Origin: Portulaca oleracea
Lineage: Eukaryota; Streptophyta; Magnoliopsida; Caryophyllales; Portulacaceae
Reading direction: 5' to 3'
Assembly: GCA_029582165.1 (NCBI GenBank)
Contig: CM055876.1
Coordinates: forward strand, 31,875,317 to 31,939,316
Length of the DNA: 64,000 bases
Shown here: positions 43,855 through 56,167 of the stretch, piece by piece
Numbering within the stretch: position 1 is the stretch's first letter
How the letters are laid out: each line of letters opens with the position of its first letter
The notes under the pieces: model-generated
What the model was told of the DNA's origin: nothing
Seen by the model: only the letters and a program-made list of their open reading frames with translations
The model's database searches: none
Position numbers and translations under genes: made by a program

Positions 43855-45651
43855 CTAAACACCCAACTGCAATTTGAAATATTCATGCTTGCTTGGAGAG
43901 AGAGACTTCGTCAGAATGTCTGCAACTTGTTGATTTGTTCCACAATATTTCATCTCAACTTCTCCCTTCATAGTCAAGTTTCGAATGAAATGATAGCGAA
44001 CATCAATGTGCTTTGTACGATTGTGAAACGATGGATTTCTTGACATTGCTATGGCCGCTTTGTTATCACAATAGATGTCTGTTGTATCAACTTGCTTCTG
44101 GCCAAAGTCTACTAGGATCTTTCTCAACCAAATTGCTTGACAAGCTGATGAAGCTGCTGCCATGTATTCAGCTTCTGATGGAGATAATGCCACTGTATCA
44201 TGCTTCTTTGAAGTCCAAGACACTGCTCCAGAACCAAGAAAGAAAACATGACCTAAAGTGCTCCTCCGATCATCCAATGAACTAACAAAATCACTATCTG
44301 TAAAACCTTGTAGTCTGAAATCATCAACACTACTGTACCAGACTCCATAATTTGATATTCTAGCCACATAACGTAAAATCCTTTTAGCAGCTCTAAGATG
44401 ATGTAGAGATGAGTTATGCATGAACCTGGAAACTACACTTACAGAATGTGCAATGTCGGACCGAGTATGTGACAAGTAGTTCAGCCCACCCACGATACTG
44501 CGAAAGTGTTTCGCATTCGCTTTTCCAATACCATCTTCAATCCTTAATGCCTCATTTACATTCATGGGGGTACTTGCAATTTTACATCCCATCATGTTAT
44601 GCCTTTTGAGAAGATCCAATGCATATTTTTCTTGTGAAACGAAGATATCATCCACTACTTGCTTCACTTCAAGCCCAAGAAAGTAGTATAATACTCCCAA
44701 ATCAATCATCTCAAATTTTTTTCATCATAAACAACTTGAAATCTGCAACAAGAGAATCTGAAGATCCCATGTATATTATATCATCAACATACAAACAAAC
44801 CACCAAAAGATTATTTTTACCCTTCCTTTCAAAATGAAGAGTAGGCTCATTTGCATTGCGCTCGAAACCATTTTCAGCAAAGGCAGAATCAATTTTCTTA
44901 TACCATGCCCGGGGAGCCTGCTTGAGCCGTACAAAGCCTTTTTCAGCCTGTAAACTTTGGTTTCCTCGCCACTTATCTCAAACCCTTCAGGTTGCAAGAC
45001 AAATACCTCCTCACTTAATTCACCATTCAAAAAAGCAGACTGTACATCAAATTGAAAAACAGACCATTTAAACTGTGCATCTAAAGCCAAGAAAATTCTT
45101 ACAGTTTCAAAGCGAGCCACCGGAGAGAACGTTTCATCAAAGTCAACGCCTAGCTGCTGAGCGTACCCTTTCGCTACTAATCTAGCCTTGTGTTTTTGAA
45201 TTGTCCCGTTGGCATTGTATTTAGTGGGGAACACCCATTTCAAACTGATAGCATTTTTCCCCTCCGATAGGTTGACTAGATCCAACGTGTCATTCTTCTG
45301 AATGGCCAACATCTCTTCTTCCATGGCTTTGCACCATTTGGGTTCTTTCACCGCCTCCTTAAAGTAGACCGGGTCACAAACCAACAAGGCAAATGTGGAT
45401 ATACATACAGCAACATACTTAGGAGTTGGCTTTCGTTGTCGCGTTGACCTTCTCAATGAAACCTGCACATCTGAAAGCTCATCACTGGATGATGAAATTT
45501 TTTTCGGAGAATTTGCCCGAGACCCTGTCAGAGTAATTGAACGTGAATTTTCCCGAGACCTTTCGGGAGTGTTTGCGGCTGAACTTACTGGTGACATTAC
45601 CGGTGAAGAGTTCGTAGGCACAGGTGTCGAGTCTGATTTTTCAATTGACAA
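43855..45651 (-). pseudogene. Copia reverse transcriptase and RNase H
   Basis: RT in 45651-44776 shows WCKAMEEEMLAIQKNDTLDL, KARLVAKGYAQQLGVDFDETFSPV, FDVQSAFLNGELSEEVFVLQ and KVYRLKKALYG. The YVDD region is lost around 44780-44720, where the frame shifts. The frame 44709-43855 continues with LGLEVKQVVDDIFVSQEKYA, then RNase H: GFTDSDFVSSLDDRRSTLGH, SPSEAEYMAAASSACQAIWL and DIYCDNKAAIAMSRNP. The acidic D, E and D residues of RNase H are present. Together these would copy the element's RNA into DNA. Confidence 0.85.
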
Positions 45652-45654
45652 ATC

Positions 45655-46335
45655 TTATATAGAAACAGTTTGTGGTTCCAATTCTGTGCCCCAATCCCAA
45701 CTTGTTGTCTCATCAAATATTACATCCCTGCTAATTATTACTTTACAACTCACAGGGTCAAATAATTTGTAAGCCTTTGATTGAGTTCTATATCCAACAA
45801 AGATACATTTAACAGACTTATCATCCAACTTACCCTGGAGTTGAGAGTGCACCATAGCATATGCCACGCAACCAAAAATACGCAAGTGACTCACATTTGG
45901 CTTCCTGCCCTTCCATGCTTCATATGGTGTTTTATTCAACACTATCTTCGTTGGTGAGATATTCAGTATATACACTGCTGTAGCTACAGCTTCTGCCCAA
46001 AATTTCTGTAGAAGGCCTGCAACATTCATCATACTTTGGGCCATTTCAACCATCGTTCGATTTTTCCACTCAGCGACTCCATTTTGCTCCGGTGTTCGAG
46101 GTGCAGTCAAGTCCCTGTGAATTCCATTTTCTTCACAAAAAATGTTAAATCTGTTTGAGGTGAACTCACCACCTCTATCCGACCGAAGCACTTTTATAGG
46201 AGTGCCACACTTATTCACCACTAGGGCTTTGTATTTCTTGAAAAATTCAAATGTTTCTGATTTATGTTTCAAGAAATAAACCCAACTCATACGACTGTAG
46301 TCATCGGTAAAGAGTAAAAAAATACAAACTTCCAC
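45655..46335 (-). pseudogene. Copia integrase core
   Basis: The frame reads FLLFTDDYSRMSWVYFLKHKSE (first catalytic Asp), LRSDRGGEFTSNRFNIFCEE (second Asp) and TPEQNGVAEWKNRTMVEMA (catalytic Glu replaced by a Trp-Lys context: the usual VAERKNRT reads VAEWKNRT). The C-terminal part LRIFGCVAYAMVHSQLQGKLD is the usual Copia integrase tail. The zinc-binding region is in the adjacent upstream frame (WHLSYGHLNVKGLQ, about 46400). Confidence 0.85.
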
Positions 46336-46343
46336 CTAGTGAC

Positions 46344-47732
46344 TCAGTTCTCATCGGCCCACACAGATTGTAACCCCTTAACATTTAGATGACCATAGCT
46401 CAAATGCCATAGATCATCTACTCGACTCTTCTCAGTAATTAGAGCACAACTCTCATTTTTTTCACACACATCGAACGGAAACATTATATTTTTGGTCATT
46501 TGAACAACAAATAATTTTTGTTCCATCTTTTTATCACGAATGATACAAGCATCGTCATCAAAGAAAGCAGAAAATCCACACTCCAACAGTTGACCAACAC
46601 TTAATAGATTATATGAGAGGCAAGGGACATACTGCACATCACAAATAAGCTTAACACTACCATCATAAGTATTGATAGCAACCGTACCTAGACCTTCAAT
46701 TTTGAGTGTTGTGCCATTCGGAATTTTAACTTCTCCCTTGACTGACTCATCCAACTCTTTGAACAACATCCTTGTGCCTGTCATGTGGTTTGAGAAACCA
46801 CTGTCTACGAACCAAACATCATTCGCGACATCATCAGTAGACTTAGCCATAAATAAGTAGTTTTCTTCTTGCTTCGTCTCGGTAAGATAGACATGTTGTT
46901 GCTCATTTCTCTGTTTAGTCCAACACTCAGCTTCTTTTTGTGCCCATATTTCTTACAGTAGCGACATTAGATATTGCCTTTTCCTCCAGAGAAAGAACCT
47001 CGTCCTCGTCCACAACCATGACCATGGTAGCCTCCTCTGCCTTGGTTTTTTTTCTGCTGAATTCTCGAACTTGCCTTTACTAGACTCCCCCTTCATTTGG
47101 AAAGCCTTTTCCTCCATCTTCTCAGAAAACTTGTTGATTCTGACCTCATGGGCTAAGAGAGACCCCATCAGTTCATCAAAACCGTACGTGGACAGATCCT
47201 TGGACTCTTCAATAGCGGCAACCACATGATCAAAGTCAGTTGTTAGGCTCCTCAGAACCTTGTTGACAACAGTTTCATGGTTAAGGTTCTCACCATAAGT
47301 CCCCATCTGACTTACAATTCTGGATACTCTAGAAAGATATGTCTGTATAGGCTCCTTTGCCTTCTTGGACAATGTCTCAAACTCGCGTCTCAAGCTTTGC
47401 AATTTGACAGTAAGTACCTTCTTTTCGTCCAAAAACTCTTTCTTGAGAGTTTTGCACGCCTCATGGGAAGTGGTTGCTGCAGATATTCGGGGGAAGATTT
47501 CATCATCCATTGCTGATTGGATGAGAAATAGTGCCTTCGCATCCTTTTTTCGTGTCTCCCGCAGTTGCTAGCTCGGTTGTGTCGGTTCCGGGTCTGGCTC
47601 TTTGTAGCCATTCTCCACCAGATCCCATAATTATTGGGACCTAAACATAGTTTTCATTTTCAGACTCCAAAGGTGATACTTTTCCCCCATGAACACAGGA
47701 ATTTGGGGTTGGAAAGATGAGTTGCCTGCCAT
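46344..47732 (-). pseudogene. Copia gag and protease
   Basis: gag starts at ATG 47732 and is interrupted by stops near 47630 and 47567 in the same frame. It continues as MDDEIFPRISAATTSHEACK, VKLQSLRREFETLSKKAKEP and DFDHVVAAIEESKDLSTYGF, a UBN2-type Copia gag. A frameshift near 47040 separates the CCHC knuckle CRYCKKYGHKEAEC (about 46965-46925). The protease in 46850-46344 shows DVWFVDSGFSNHMTG, where Phe replaces the Cys usual in this motif, then LISVG-like LLSVGQLLECGFSAFF. Confidence 0.8.
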
Positions 47733-47820
47733 GGCTACTGTTGTTCTTTGTTGTCTTGTGTTTTATAAGTTTAAAGGGTGGATTCTCTCCTTTTCCTGTT
47801 TCCCAGTAAACAACAGAGTA

Positions 47821-47833
47821 GGCTCTGATACCA
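47821..47833 (-). other. Copia primer binding site (tRNA-Met type)
   Basis: The minus strand reads TGGTATCAGAGCC, five bases inside the 5' LTR end. Confidence 0.85.
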
Positions 47834-47838
47834 CAACT

Positions 47839-48113
47839 TGTTGGAACCAGGGGAATTGTATTGGGAGACCAAGTAGAATAGAGTAGAGTTTATTGAAAAC
47901 TTAAGTACTTCATGAAATCAGAGAATCAGAATATATAGCAATACAACCTAACAGAATGGAGATGGAAATAACAACTAAAACCCTAAAATTCTGGATGAAT
48001 ACTCCACTATCTAGAACATGAAAACTCAAACAAAACTTCAGCATAAATGGACTCAGTAAACACTAACTAACAACCTGATTATTGCTCCTAAAAACAAGGA
48101 AATAACTCCAACA
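47839..48113 (-). repeat. Copia 5' LTR (275 bp)
   Basis: Plus-strand ends TGTTGGA and TCCAACA form perfect 7-bp inverted repeats. The adjoining PBS fixes the inner border at 47839. Confidence 0.85.
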
Positions 48114-48588
48114 AATTTTGAAGCACTTAATCAACAAAGTTCGGGGTTTGGACATATTCGGGTAAGTTCGGGTTTCAGAAATATTCTGAGAATGATTCCG
48201 GTCCGGGCTACAATGGTGCAAAGTGTTCGAATTTGAAAGTTGGACAAGCTTCGTGTTTGAGGATCTCGTCTAAATGTATAAGTTTCCTGAACAGTATATG
48301 ATAATTGGAACCCCAATTTTTACGGTATGCTAACCAGCCCACTTGTATTGTCCACTGCTAGTGACTAGTGCCCAGAAATCTTGGAACTAAATACAACTGA
48401 AAAGCATACATATATAAGCTCGATGAACGAGTTATAAAACATTACACATTAATCATGCATATAGCCTGAGAAACAAACGTATGTACCCACGCTAGGGCAT
48501 TATTTTGGATCCCTAGAAAGATGGATCGATATCAGAACCAAAGATGGAGTGTAATAGTACAAGTAGCCGGAACGATACTAAAGTTGGA
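48114..48588. other. 3' flank of the dioxygenase gene
   Basis: It contains the 3' untranslated region of the gene (near 48420-48588, minus strand) and otherwise non-coding DNA. No clear polyadenylation signal was fixed. Confidence 0.4.
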
Positions 48589-51456
48589 TCAAAGCTTGAA
48601 TGCGTCAAGAGCATTGCCAATGGAGCCAGGCTTGGAGGTGTGTTTGTTAGAGATGATGTCCTTCACTGTAACAGCTCGATAAAGTGGGGGATTATCTTCT
48701 GACAGCAACTCCTTTATGGGTTCATATAACCTTGCTGTATTCTCTGGGTAATAATGGCTTCTAAATATGCAGGCCATTGTAATCCTTGGCCCTTCTTTGT
48801 TTGCCAACACCCTGTGTAATGCGCTCACGAATCTGTTGTTGCTGATTAGCTGCATTCAAAACATTAAGCACTTAATTAATTACTCAGCACTTTGGTCAAG
48901 GATTCACTGCAACTAAAGGTTTAGGCTTGTGATATACGTAGATCATGATTGCGTTTATGAATATATAAGAAATTCACTCATTTTGCATTCAGTTACGGTT
49001 TCACATTTGAGTTTGGAAAATTGAATTCTGATAGCCCTACTTTCAGCTTTTATATATCAATAATCCCTATTTTAGTTTTGTATCGTAGTAGTCCAAGAAA
49101 AATAAAAGTTATATTCTGATGTAACGTCACCGAATATATACCCTCAATATCATAAATTTTGACTTAATTTGATTTAAAAATTGAAAATTAGCACAACATT
49201 TCCCTATGGTTTCAATGAATTACTACCTCCGTCCCAAAATGTTTGTCATTTTAACTAATTACTTTGTCCCAATTTGTTTGTCAGATTTACGATTCCAATG
49301 ATTGTCATTCCTTTTTTAACCCTAATTAATAAATCTAATTATCACTTTTTACAATTCTAATAACTATCATTCTCAATTAATATAGGGGTAATTTGGGTAA
49401 ATTATAAACTTTTTACCACATTTCCAATATGCGTTGATTTTCCAAATTTAGTTGAAGTGACAAACAAAATGGGACGGAGGTAGTACATAATAACTCGACT
49501 ACTCTAGTGATCAAATGGAGAACATTAAGTGTGGAACCATCTAAACCAAAAGCTTAAGCTGATGGTTGAAGCCCCAAGAATGGTTTTATACTCTAACACG
49601 CCCCTCACGCGAATGCCCTTTGGGCTTGAAGCGTGGATGCTGCAAAGGCCCTTTTTACATTGCGCAAATGAAATGAGGGTGTTGAGATTCGAACCTGAAA
49701 CCTCTTGTTTAATGGTCTGGCTCTGATACCATGTGGAACCATCTAAACCAAAAGCTTAAGCTAAAGGTTGAAGTCCCAAGAATGGTTTTATACTCTAACA
49801 TTAAGCTAAAAAGGAAACCGATGAACGTTAGAATAGAATATATACTTGCCTGCATCAAATTTCCGATGTTGACAACAAGTGCACCATGAATGGGAAGAAC
49901 ATCAATCCAAGTGTCTTTGTAAAGAACCTGTAACCCAGACAAATGATTTTGGAGAAGAATAGTTATGAAGCCACTGTCTGCATGGGTGGTGGATCCGAGA
50001 GTCAATTCGGGTTGCGGGCATGCCGGGTAATAGTTGCATGGGCAGAAGATGCCATCGTTGCAGCCAATGTCTTTGAGATAATTAGGGTGCAGTCCAAGAG
50101 CCTCTGAAAGTAATCCGTAGATGGTCTCCCCTAATTTCATCACCATATTGCTGTACTTTATCATTATGTCCCTACAACACATTATTAATCAAATCAAAAT
50201 AGGAAACAAATTGCATGAAGTCGTCTAAGACAACTGTAAAGTGTTTGTTACAAGTATAGTGAAAATTTGAACTTGAAATGATATGTCCAACTTCGCAATG
50301 CTGAATTTTACTGTTGTTTTTCATTTTCCTTGCTTGGCTTTTGGGTTTTTGGAATGACCTATCCATGGATCTCTTTGTAAGTTGAGATATCTACAGAAAT
50401 TACTTATTTTTGGATCACTCTAGATTTTACATCCTCCAAAAATTACAAATTATACCATATACTATGTTGGACCTACCTAAGTCCACCACATGTATTAAAG
50501 TAAAAAAAAATCTTTTACATGATGAATTTTAGCGTGAAAATTGATAAATTAAAATAAATTGATGAATTTTATAATATGTATTGATGATTCTTTTTTAAGG
50601 TTTAACACCTTGATGGAAATAGTTAGTTACTCCAAGATATACCAGATAACAATTGCGAAAAAACCGATTCCATACTATAAGAGTTACTATTATTGTTGTA
50701 AATAGATCCGGCCTTAATCATACTACAGGCATATAATAGTTGATTGGCATTAGTGTTTGATTGTTCATATTGTGCTATGTTAAGGATTGGTATAGTTAGG
50801 GCTTGATATTATTGTTAACTAATAGAGTTTTAGTTTTCATTTTAGTTAGGGTTTAATATTATTATTAATTAGTCTATACAATCAATAAATGTATTAAATT
50901 GAAAAAAAAAGTGACAAATATTATTTAATTACCTGCACGTAGGAGACAATTCTTGAGCATTATTAACGGGATCATGTCCTCGAATGAAGGTAAGTGTATC
51001 TCTCCAACAAGCCGCCTTAGCTTGGAGCAAGTTGAACTTGCTATTGTATAAGAAACACTTGTTGTCATAATCACGAGAATAATACTCTTTCTTCACTTGA
51101 ACATCTTGTTCATGAAACCTACGTATCCCATCGATCATTTCGCCCATAATTTCAAGGGGGATACCGTGGTTGATGGCTTGAAAGAAGCCATATTCCTCGC
51201 ATGCATGCTTCACTTGCTCAATCACTTCCCCACGTCGATCTCCTTCGACGCCTTGAAAATCTATTAGCGGAATTTTATTATAGAAATCTGATTTTTTATT
51301 AGTTCGGTTTAAATTGGCACCCCCTTCATTATTATGGATGAATAATGGAGGAACTTTTGTCACCCCCGCATCTACTAAGCCCTTCACTCCGGCTTTTGAG
51401 TCCTCAAAAGCCCTTTTTTCGCTTTCCAAATCCTCAAATTTTTGTTGTGTTGACAT
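48589..51456 (-). CDS. 2-oxoglutarate/Fe(II) dioxygenase, ACC-oxidase-homolog type, three exons, intact
   Basis: A soluble oxygenase that uses 2-oxoglutarate, O2 and Fe(II); members of this subfamily act in plant specialised metabolism, but the substrate cannot be read from sequence. Exons: 51456-50933, 50171-49850 and 48849-48589, joined in phase to 368 residues, the usual family length. The N-terminal DIOX_N part has [19 protein letters not shown] (residues about 22-40), IPLIDFQGV and [20 protein letters not shown]. The catalytic part has [20 protein letters not shown] then [12 protein letters not shown] (HxD iron ligands), the distal His in [10 protein letters not shown], and the 2-oxoglutarate-binding Arg in GPRITMA, where RxT replaces the common RxS. 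Intron 2 begins GCAAGT (a GC-AG intron) and holds a TRIM and a Stowaway element. It is the only intact host gene in the window. Confidence 0.93.
49223..49483. mobile_element. Stowaway MITE in intron 2 of the dioxygenase gene
   Basis: Ends CTACCTCCGTCCCAAAATG and the inverse CATTTTGTCCC... (read CAAAATGGGACGGAGGTAG at the right end) are terminal inverted repeats of the Stowaway type. TA dinucleotides at 49221-49222 and 49484-49485 are the target duplication. Length 261 bp. Confidence 0.92.
49530..49800 (-). mobile_element. Complete TRIM element in intron 2 of the dioxygenase gene
   Basis: Two 69-bp LTRs (49530-49598 and 49732-49800, ends TG...CA) flank a 133-bp core. The minus strand gives a tRNA-Met primer site TGGTATCAGAGCC just inside the right LTR and a GTGAGGGGCG purine tract beside the left one. 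Perfect 5-bp target duplication TTAAG at 49525-49529 and 49801-49805. No coding capacity. The core holds a B-box-like GGTTCGAATCTC (minus, 49695-49684). Confidence 0.95.
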
Positions 51457-52446
51457 TTTGGATGTGTATATGAGGAGATGATAGATGTTTGCAAAACAAG
51501 TTATATCTTGAGCAACTAGGCAATGGTAAGATGTCTATTTATGTACATGTATCATATAGACCCTAGCTAGCTAGTATTTTATACGAAAATGATAAACATT
51601 TTGACACAAAATGGCTCTTAACCATCTTGCATTTATTCTAAATCACTAATAAAGTGAAATATAAGTGTATTTAAATCATTCTAAAGGTACGTTTCATTAT
51701 TTTCAGGGTTACTACAACTTATAAACAATTTATAAATAATTATTTATTTATATTTATTTCATAAATATAAAACTATGTACGTATAAAATGTGGATTTTCT
51801 ACTATGATTGATAAAATTAGGCTATAATTATATTTTTTCACCTAGATAATAAGTATTATATTATTATAATTGATATATATATATAATTATTAAAGAAAAT
51901 ATTAATAAAAGTTACAAAAATGTGAGATATGAACAATTCAAGATGATTAAGAACCATCTTGAGCCAAGATGGTTATCATGGTCCTTATTTGTATATTATT
52001 TTTGCATCACGATACATTATTTGGAGCTATCATTAAAAGGTACTGTATTATGTTAAACAACCACTTGAATGATTATTATGTATAAGTGTGACCATGGCAG
52101 TTGAGAAAGTGACCCTTCAAAAATTTGATTCAGTTAGCTAGATTTGAAAAAAATTGGGTATGATTAAAGATTTTTCTTTTGGATTTTGATATTGGGTAGT
52201 GTTTTTTCATGTACAAACCCTAGTCAACATTTTCTATATTTTTGTTTCAAATTTAGGTTTGTCCAAATTGTATTATGTCTCCAAATAAACCTGGAATAAC
52301 AAAACTAGGTATTAGTTAGACACAAATTTTTCGTCTAATATCCGAATCATTTAGATCTGAAATTACATGAACTTGGAAATTTTTCATATGGTACTTCTTA
52401 AAATATACTCAGTACATTGTACTCAGCTTTGCAATTGTGTGGTCTG
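51457..52446. other. Upstream region of the dioxygenase gene
   Basis: A TATA-like CATAAATAGAC on the minus strand at about 51542-51532 would give a leader of roughly 50 bases. The rest is AT-rich, and no gene is seen. Confidence 0.4.
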
Positions 52447-53960
52447 TTTTTTTTTTTTTTTAACAAAGGGTAATACAACAAACACTAAGAAGCTCTTCTC
52501 TCAAGGGATCTCCCAAGCGCGTCCTCTCTAACAATCAAGGATAGATCTCTATGAAAACTAAAATCAAAACAACAAGAAGAATTTACACTAATTCCAAATT
52601 TGGCTAACCAATCTGCCGCAAGATTCCCTTGACGAAAAACATGATATACCCCCACCTCTTCACACTGCGCCATATATTCTTGAATATCTTGAACAACTTT
52701 AGCAATCTCCCAAGGAGCCTTGAACACACCTTTGATAGCATTAATGAGAACCAGATTATCACCCTCCAAAATGAGGCGTCTACCACAAGACACCGCAGCT
52801 CTAACCCCGTTACGCATGGCTAAGGCTTCAGCGCACAACACTGAAGAATTCCCCAAGTTGAAAGACGCCACTCGAACCACCTTGCCCTGAGAATCCCTGA
52901 TGATAAACCCTCCCCCAGCTTTGTTTGAGTTCCTTGCTCCATCAGTGTTAATTTTACGCACACCTTCAGGAGGCGGAACCCACGAGACCCAATTTGGAGA
53001 CATCCTGTTAGTATGTGAACAAGAGTCCAGCCCCCCCAAGGAGTCAGCCAACCGCTCTCTAATTCTCCATTCAGCAGAGGCACGCTTTGCTCGTAAAAGC
53101 GTACTGCCTGGTGGTATAGTCTTTTGACTAAACACCACCAAATTCCTCGTTTTCCAAATACTCCACAACAAAGCAACTATTCTATCAACAGACCGACCTG
53201 AAGAACTTTTATATCTATTAATAAAGTCATCAATCATATCAGTAGATTCAGGGGTGTTTTGAACCCAACCATGTTGCTTAGCTAATTGCCAAACATCATC
53301 CGCATAATCACAGTGCAGAAAAAGATGACTCTCATCTTCAGCATATGAGCTACACAAAGGGCATAGCGGAAGAACATTCATGCCACGGTAAGCGAGGTGT
53401 GCTCTAACCGGCAATGCATCCTGAAACATTTGCCACAGAAAAACCTTCAATTTAGGCTGGATATTCAGCTTCCATATCCACTTAAATTCCCAAACATGGT
53501 CAAAATCAACACCCTCATGAGCTAGCCAAGTTGCCGACTTCGTTGAGAATTCCCCAGAGCTAGTCAAACCCCAACAAAGAGAGTCTTCTAGCTAATTATC
53601 AGGCAGAGGAATTGAGAGAACCGAGGCAACCACCTCCGTCGAAAGCATAGTAGAGAGCAAATCAATGTTCCACGTTCTATCTTCCTTGATAAAATCCGCA
53701 ACACGAAGAGCAGTGTCCACCTGGGAGACATCAGAGCCATGCACTTTACTTACAAGGCTATTTTGACTACACCAATTATCCAGCCAGAAGTTTATCTTTT
53801 CACCATTACCAACTTGCCACCGAAGGCCTTTAGCAAAAATAGGCCTAATTTTTAAAATTGATTTCCAAGCCCAAGAGTGTAATTTTTGGCAAAATGTCAA
53901 AAATATTACCGTTACGAACATATTTAGCTCGAATCTGTTCCACCCAAAGCCCCTTACCAA
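52447..53960 (-). mobile_element. LINE retrotransposon, 5'-truncated
   Basis: A 15-base poly(A) tail reads on the minus strand at 52461-52447. The frame 53567-52485 encodes the zinc-binding RT domain (IWKLNIQPKLKVFLWQMFQD, LCPLCSSYAEDESHLFLHC) and a C-terminal RNase H (KINTDGARNSNKAGGGFIIR, SVLCAEALAMRNGV, LEGDNLVLINAI). The upstream frame 53960-53592 is the connecting region (WAWKSILKIRPIFAKGLRWQ, VGNGEKINFWLDNW). A stop and frame change lie near 53590. The endonuclease and RT catalytic core are absent, so the copy is truncated, the usual LINE outcome. Confidence 0.88.
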
Positions 53961-54405
53961 ACATTACTTTCCACAGTAGTTTACAAAGAAAAGCAGTATT
54001 CACCGCCTCCGTTTTCCTGGAATTATAGAAATGCCATTATATTTGAAAATCAGATGAAGGAGAAAGAATTGATATTACAATCCATCAAGTGGAGAGTTAT
54101 CATCTGGGCAAGTGCTTGGAATGGATTCCCCAAATACCCAGCAGAGGTTCTAGTTACAAATTTTCACATCATCCCAATTATTTTTCAATGAGGGATTTTC
54201 TGAATTTTTGTAACTGACGGGAAGAGGATCGAAGTGAGAAGATGGTTGGAAATTCAAAGCTTGTATCTAATGGGTATTAGCTGTTTTTGTGGTTCTTTTG
54301 GATTTTAGCAAAGTGAGAGAACAATGATGAGGGCTTTACGTGAGGTATATTCATGCTTTAGCTTTTCCCCACCTTGCTGTACAACTTTGTCATTTTGTTG
54401 TACTT
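53961..54405. other. Non-coding DNA between the LINE and the hAT-like element
   Basis: No gene, repeat end or RNA recognised. The true 5' border of the LINE is somewhere near 53960-54010. Confidence 0.3.
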
Positions 54406-55266
54406 AGGCCTGTCAACACGGGCGGGCGAGTTACGGGTCGGTCGTATATCGGGTTCGGGTAAATACAGGTCGAGTGTATTTTGGTTTCGGATAAATACGA
54501 GTCGGGTGTATTCCGGTTTCAGGCGGTTTGGGTCGGGTTTGCGGGTCATGACCGCCCTTTTTCTCAGTCACTTACATCTAATAAAATCGATTATAATTGG
54601 TCAAAGACACCTGTGTAATGTACCATTCCATTCCAAGTTCGACCACCACGATATGTCATAGTTGTATAGACATACTACTATACACCCAAGGGACAAAATT
54701 TGGCAATCTTCAAGTCTACAAGTATTACGCGGTTTACGTTAACAATCCACGTACGAATAACAGTACTTATGAAATATATAGGGTTTTGGAATGCTAATAT
54801 AGTGAACTTTTAGGGTATTGGACAATAATGCATTGAACTTTGACCTTTGACAATAATACACTATTTTACTGAAAGAGAGGAGAGCGGCGGGACTGCAGGA
54901 GTTAGAGGGTTCACTGAAAGAGTGAGTGAGTGACAGTGTTATGGTTTTGTTTTGGTCATTTGTTAATTGATTATTTCATTTGTATGTCTCTCTCTACCCA
55001 TAACTTTCCAAAACCACCCAATATTTTATTTTTGGGCCTTAATTTTCATGAAATGGACCAATTTTTTTGCGCAAGGCCGAAGTAGACAAAACACTTAAAA
55101 TTAAAGTGTCTGATCCAACGGGTGGACCCAAACCTGACCCGACCTGACCCGTTTTTTACCGGATTCTTTGGGTTGGGTCATTTTCGGATCCCGGGTCAGA
55201 ATTTCGTGTTTAAAACCCATTTTCACGGGTCGGGTTTCCGGGTCGGGTCAAGAATCCCCAGGTCTG
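54406..55266 (+). mobile_element. hAT-like non-autonomous element, uninterrupted copy
   Basis: It starts TAGGCCTGTCAACACGGGCG and ends CAAGAATCCCCAGGTCT. It is collinear with the copy split by Athila (12027-12089 plus 33492-34300). Inner parts near both ends are rich in CGGGT/ACCCG. A target duplication is only partly visible (TGTACTTA versus TGTACCCT). No protein is encoded. Confidence 0.7.
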
Positions 55267-56160
55267 TACCCTATGTTTTAGCTTCTTATGGCTCGTTTTA
55301 AACGTGTCTTTAATCTTTATTGATGACACAGTTTTGTTGAATGCATTTTGGGGCTGTTGCCCAACAACTATAAAAAAGAAAATGTTCTTTAAAGAGTTAA
55401 ATTTTAGAAAGAGAAGTATCACTATTTACTGTCAGGTAGAGATCGAAAAGGAAAGGAAATTTTAGATAGAAACTCATCACAACTACATTTTTATTATACC
55501 GACTTACATAGTTTCCTCTTAAAGGTGAGTTACTGTCAGGTAGAGATCGAAAAGGAAAGGAAAGTTTCCGAAGAGATACCCATTTCGATTTCATTATTCC
55601 TCCTAAAGGTGAGTTAGAGAAGGAAGGCAAATGGCCAACTATACCGTTACACCCAACATGATACCGACTTACATAGTTTCCTATGATATGATGCCATTCA
55701 CAAATTTACAGTATAATTGTTGTATAATTGTTCCAAGTGCATGCTCTAATTAAGCCTAATTAGTTTGATTGATCGTCATGTAAGGCAAGTAAACAACCAT
55801 ATTGTTTTCGATAAAGTATCATATAAAACTGTCTTATAATAAATTTATCGTGGAATGTATAATTTTAAGATAATTTTTTCTAAATATATGGGTAATTAAT
55901 AAATTTATTTAGGTCACTTCTAATAAATATTTTAATAAATTATTAATCACATTTATATTAATTATATTAAATTATTAAAAAAATTTAGGTGAAATTGCTC
56001 ATACTAAAATTTATCATTTTGGGTCGTTGCATCCTCGAAGTTTTTTCTTCATTTCTTTTAATGGAAAGGGAAATATATTACTTTAAACTATATTTTGGTC
56101 ATGTTCTTTTGTTAGGTGAGATTCAAGTTAGATTAGTTAAAATAGGATAGGTTATTAGGA
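55267..56160. repeat. Intergenic DNA with short duplicated segments
   Basis: The phrase ACTGTCAGGTAGAGATCG with AAAAGGAAAGGAAA occurs at about 55425 and 55530, TCCTNTTAAAGGTGAGTTA at about 55510 and 55598, and ATACCGACTTACATAGTTTC at 55496 and 55661. No gene. Confidence 0.6.
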
Positions 56161-56167
56161 TAGGTAG

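Larger units (their letters stand above)
43855..48113 (-). mobile_element. Copia (Ty1) element, 5' LTR present, 3' LTR not found
   Basis: In minus-strand order: 5' LTR (48113-47839), primer binding site TGGTATCAGAGCC (47833-47821), gag, protease, integrase, RT and RNase H. This Copia order (integrase before RT) is visible in the frames. The 3' LTR is absent, so the element is truncated or was rearranged at about 43.85 kb. Several frame breaks make it inactive. Confidence 0.9.

Noticed and set aside
49684..49695. A tRNA T-arm-like sequence (GGTTCGAATCTC).
   Set aside because: No anticodon or acceptor stem is present around it; it lies in the TRIM core, so no tRNA gene is called.
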